From the NCBI GenBank assembly GCA_023435945.1, contig JAEZLB010000311.1:1-7866 (forward strand): a DNA stretch of 7,866 nucleotides. The letters run 5' to 3'. Position 1 is the stretch's first letter. Each line of letters opens with the position of its first letter. Of the stretch, positions 5,755 through 7,866 are shown piece after piece. The DNA comes from Pseudomonadota bacterium. Lineage in GTDB: Bacteria; Pseudomonadota; Gammaproteobacteria; Burkholderiales; Burkholderiaceae_D. The notes under the pieces were generated by a model. It did not search any database, was not told the origin of the DNA, and saw only the letters and a list, made by a program, of their open reading frames with translations. A program made the translations under genes and the position numbers.

Positions 5755-6936
5755 ATGGCTTCTGACAATCGTGGTCATTGGGTGGTGTGGCTGGGAGGTG
5801 TGGCTCTCGGTGCTGCTGCCATGTATGTTGCCGATCCCGTTCACGGCAAGCGCCGCCGTGAAATGGCCCAGGATAAGTTTCATAAGGCCGGTCGCAAGGC
5901 AGAACAGACCTGGCAGAACATGCGCCGCGACGCGGGTGGCCGCCTGCAGGGATTGCAGTCTCAGGCCGATCGTTGGTTGGGAAAACACGATGTCAAGCCT
6001 ATTGACGATCACGTTCTGGAGGCACGTGTCAGCTCGAAGATCGGGCGCAAGGTGTTGAATTGGCATGCCATTGATGTTGATGCGCATCTGGGATACGTAA
6101 CGTTAAGCGGCCCTATCGTGGCCGAGGAAAAAGGGCCTTTGCTGGAATTGGTGCGCGGCATTCCGGGCGTGCTGGAAGTGCGTGACGAACTCGACGTATA
6201 TGACGATCCCAACAATATCCCCGATTTGCAAAAGTATTACGTATCACCAAAGCGCGGGCTGGCCAGGGACGATAAATGGTCGCCCGGCGCAAGGCTGATG
6301 GCGGCGCTGGGAGGAGGCTTGATCGGTTACTACGGAATTACCCGCCGTAATGCGGCAGGAAGCATGATGGTGGCCGCCGGCCTGGGGTTGCTGGCGCGTA
6401 GCCTGGGAAGTTATGAGGATCTGAAGAGTCTGGTCGCTTCCGACAAGGAAAAAAGCGTCAGGGTGTGTAAGAGCATAGAAATCAATGCATCGCCCGAAAA
6501 GGTATTCGATGCATGGTCGCACTATGAAAATTTTCCGCAGTTCATGTCCTACGTCGCGGAGGTGAAAGATCTGGGGCAGGACCGCTCTCACTGGACAGTC
6601 AAGGGGCCGCTGGGTATGAGCTATGAGTGGAATGCCAGAATCACGGAATCGAAACGTCCTTCCGTTCTTGCATGGAAGAGTGAGGAGAACGCCGAAATCG
6701 ACAATTCGGGATCGGTGCGCATGGAGTCGGTAAACGGAGGTACCCGCGTGACGGTGGAACTCTGTTATCGCCCACCGGGCGGTGCGTTGGGAGAGGGGCT
6801 GGCGATGTTGACCGGACGTGGCCCGGAACAGGAACTGGAAAATGACCTGATGAAGATGAAGGAATTTATCGAGCGGGATACGGCCTCACCGGAAAGCTCG
6901 CCGTCCGCCAGCGCACAAGGGCAGGTGTTGCACTAA
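5755..6936 (+). CDS. Membrane-anchored BON and SRPBCC (COQ10/START-like) domain protein
   Basis: A 393-residue protein. Residues 9-25 are a short membrane segment followed by ADPVHGKRRR, a basic stop-transfer motif common at the start of such proteins. Residues 35-80 are a charged helical linker. Residues 84-148 form a BON domain (VSSKIGRKVLNWHAIDV, GYVTLSGPIV, GIPGVLEV), a module usually linked to envelope or phospholipid binding. Residues 178-216 are a Gly-rich hydrophobic double pass ending GLGLLARSL. Residues 237-375 are an SRPBCC domain (INASPEKVFDAWSHYENFPQF, then SHWTVKGP), a hydrophobic-ligand fold. This order recurs in proteobacterial proteins of unknown function, often thought stress-related. 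ATG5755 is chosen because AAGGAAAGGA (5738-5747) sits seven bases before it; an in-frame ATG at 5650 would add 35 unconvincing residues. It appears monocistronic and sigma-54 controlled. Confidence 0.9.
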   Translation: MASDNRGHWVVWLGGVALGAAAMYVADPVHGKRRREMAQDKFHKAGRKAEQTWQNMRRDAGGRLQGLQSQADRWLGKHDVKPIDDHVLEARVSSKIGRKVLNWHAIDVDAHLGYVTLSGPIVAEEKGPLLELVRGIPGVLEVRDELDVYDDPNNIPDLQKYYVSPKRGLARDDKWSPGARLMAALGGGLIGYYGITRRNAAGSMMVAAGLGLLARSLGSYEDLKSLVASDKEKSVRVCKSIEINASPEKVFDAWSHYENFPQFMSYVAEVKDLGQDRSHWTVKGPLGMSYEWNARITESKRPSVLAWKSEENAEIDNSGSVRMESVNGGTRVTVELCYRPPGGALGEGLAMLTGRGPEQELENDLMKMKEFIERDTASPESSPSASAQGQVLH

Positions 6937-6974
6937 AGGAGTCCTTGCAGCGTGGTGTGGCGGGGAGAAAGCGT

Positions 6975-7757
6975 TTATTGTGCCTTGCCGGCTTGGTGGA
7001 GCATGGCACGTAGGGTAAGCCGTATGTGTTCGTAGGCCGATTCGATGGCCGCCACCCTGGCGGGCATATCTGTGAATTGAGCGTTTCTTATGTGCATTTC
7101 CAGTTGTTGGCATAAGTCGCTCAGATGAATAGCGCCAATGGAAGCGCAGCAACCGCTCATCAGGTGCGCAATGCGGGATGCTGCGAGATAGTCGGGCGCT
7201 TGTATCGCATTTTTCAAGTCCCGTAAGCGTTCCGGCATATCTTCCTCGAACAGGCCTGCCAGTTCGGCAAAGCCTGTGCCGCAAAGTCGGTGCATGCTCT
7301 CCAGTCCGCCGAGGTCTTCGGGATGCGGGGTGACGGACATCGCCGTGCGGGGCGTCAGCCAGGCGCTTAACAGGTGCGTGAGTTCATCGGTGCGAAGTGG
7401 CTTGGAGAGAAAGTTATCCATGCCAGCTGATGCGCATTTTTCTTTCTCATCCTGATGGGCAAGGGTGGTCCAGCCTATGATGGGCGTATGCTTCGCTCCT
7501 GCTTGCTTTAGTTGGCGCAAAGCGCGACAGACTTCATAACCATCCAGATCCGGCATCTGGCAGTCGAGAAGGATCAGGTCGTAGATTTGCTTGTCCTGTT
7601 TCTCCAGTACTTCCCGCCCGCTTGACGCCAAATCGACAGTACATCCCAGATTCTCGAGCATGCGCCGGGCAATCTGACAATTGATGAGATTGTCGTCAGC
7701 TACCAGGATGCGATAGCCGGCATAGGGGGAATTGACGTGAACAAAGGGAGCTTTCAT
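6975..7757 (-). CDS. Response-regulator receiver plus HPt phosphotransfer protein
   Basis: A 260-residue cytoplasmic two-component protein without kinase or DNA-binding domain. Residues 15-135 form a receiver: acidic pair Asp21-Asp22 (VADDN), phosphoacceptor Asp65 (LLDCQMPDLDG), Thr97, and Lys119 (LSKPL). The usual ALTA before the Thr is replaced by GWTT. Residues 150-250 form an HPt helical bundle with the phosphorylatable His198 in RIAHLMSGCCASIGA and the downstream LCQQLE. The normally conserved Lys of HxLKG is Ser201. The layout equals the C-terminal end of BarA-type hybrid kinases, so it probably relays phosphate between a separate kinase and an output regulator. ATG7757 overlaps the upstream gene's stop (ATGA), with AGGA five to eight bases before it, which implies translational coupling. 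It converges with the BON-SRPBCC gene across 38 nt without a clear terminator. Confidence 0.88.
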   Translation of the reverse strand: MKAPFVHVNSPYAGYRILVADDNLINCQIARRMLENLGCTVDLASSGREVLEKQDKQIYDLILLDCQMPDLDGYEVCRALRQLKQAGAKHTPIIGWTTLAHQDEKEKCASAGMDNFLSKPLRTDELTHLLSAWLTPRTAMSVTPHPEDLGGLESMHRLCGTGFAELAGLFEEDMPERLRDLKNAIQAPDYLAASRIAHLMSGCCASIGAIHLSDLCQQLEMHIRNAQFTDMPARVAAIESAYEHIRLTLRAMLHQAGKAQ

Positions 7758-7866
7758 GCGTCCTGGCGCTGTTTGTTGGTAATGAGGTATCGGTCCAGTA
7801 CGGCATCATAATGCTTGGCTTGGCAATGAAAAAGAGTTTCCTTCTTTGATGCTTGGCCGAAGAGCG
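7754..7866 (-). CDS. C-terminal end of an unidentified protein (partial)
   Basis: An open minus-strand frame enters from the right edge and stops with TGA at 7756-7754, overlapping the ATG of the REC-HPt gene by four bases (ATGA). That arrangement, typical of operons, is the main evidence that the frame is real. The 36 visible residues end in AVLDRYLITNKQRQDA; the part before looks helical and charged (SKKETLFHCQAKHYD). I do not recognise a family from so short a tail. A two-component partner such as a sensor kinase would fit the context, but this is only inference. Confidence 0.5.
   Translation of the reverse strand, partial: LFGQASKKETLFHCQAKHYDAVLDRYLITNKQRQDA

Noticed and set aside
6936..6946. 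Palindrome AAGGA-g-TCCTT at the convergent gene junction
   Set aside because: A one-base loop cannot form a stable hairpin and there is no T run, so it is not supported as a terminator.

Overview
The window looks like a chromosomal stretch of a motile, diderm proteobacterium, most likely a betaproteobacterium. The clues are the cheR-cheD order, a betaproteobacterial-looking CheD and YgiQ, a BON-SRPBCC membrane protein of a type common in that class, and moderately GC-rich coding sequence. The genus cannot be named from sequence alone. I see no insertion sequence, integrase, tRNA, rRNA or CRISPR array, so this reads as ordinary core and soft-core genome with a few accessory touches.

Layout. 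Bases 2-722 (+) hold the tail of cheR and a complete cheD, the end of a chemotaxis operon. The expected next gene, cheB, is absent and a plausible terminator follows at 770-807. Bases 998-1450 (+) encode a small CHRD-domain lipoprotein. Head-to-head with its end lies a decayed DUF429 (predicted RNase H-like nuclease) gene on the minus strand, 1427-1828. It has lost its C-terminal half and has no start codon before its first conserved motif. It shares the reading frame of ygiQ, whose stop codon immediately precedes it.

Bases 1856-5300 are a minus-strand block read from right to left: a secreted DNA/RNA non-specific endonuclease (4518-5300), an 82-residue conserved-looking protein of unknown function (4234-4482), then the radical-SAM protein YgiQ (1856-4090). 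The 35-nt gap between the first two suggests co-transcription. A weak terminator-like hairpin at 4151-4176 sits before ygiQ.

Bases 5301-5754 are a long divergent intergenic region. It carries several inverted repeats and a near-consensus sigma-54 promoter (5612-5628) facing a membrane-anchored BON plus SRPBCC-domain protein (5755-6936, +). This is the best regulatory signal in the window. It predicts activator-dependent expression of that envelope/stress-type protein, with the inverted repeat at 5445-5461 at a suitable distance to be an enhancer site.

Bases 6975-7866 (-) hold a two-component protein made only of a receiver domain and an HPt domain. It overlaps by four bases (ATGA) the end of an upstream gene that runs out of the window. 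It is probably an intermediate of a phosphorelay whose kinase lies elsewhere.

No clearly undescribed system is present. The items most worth following are the sigma-54 promoter with its upstream palindromes, the DUF429 remnant, the unknown 82-residue protein and the orphan REC-HPt protein.
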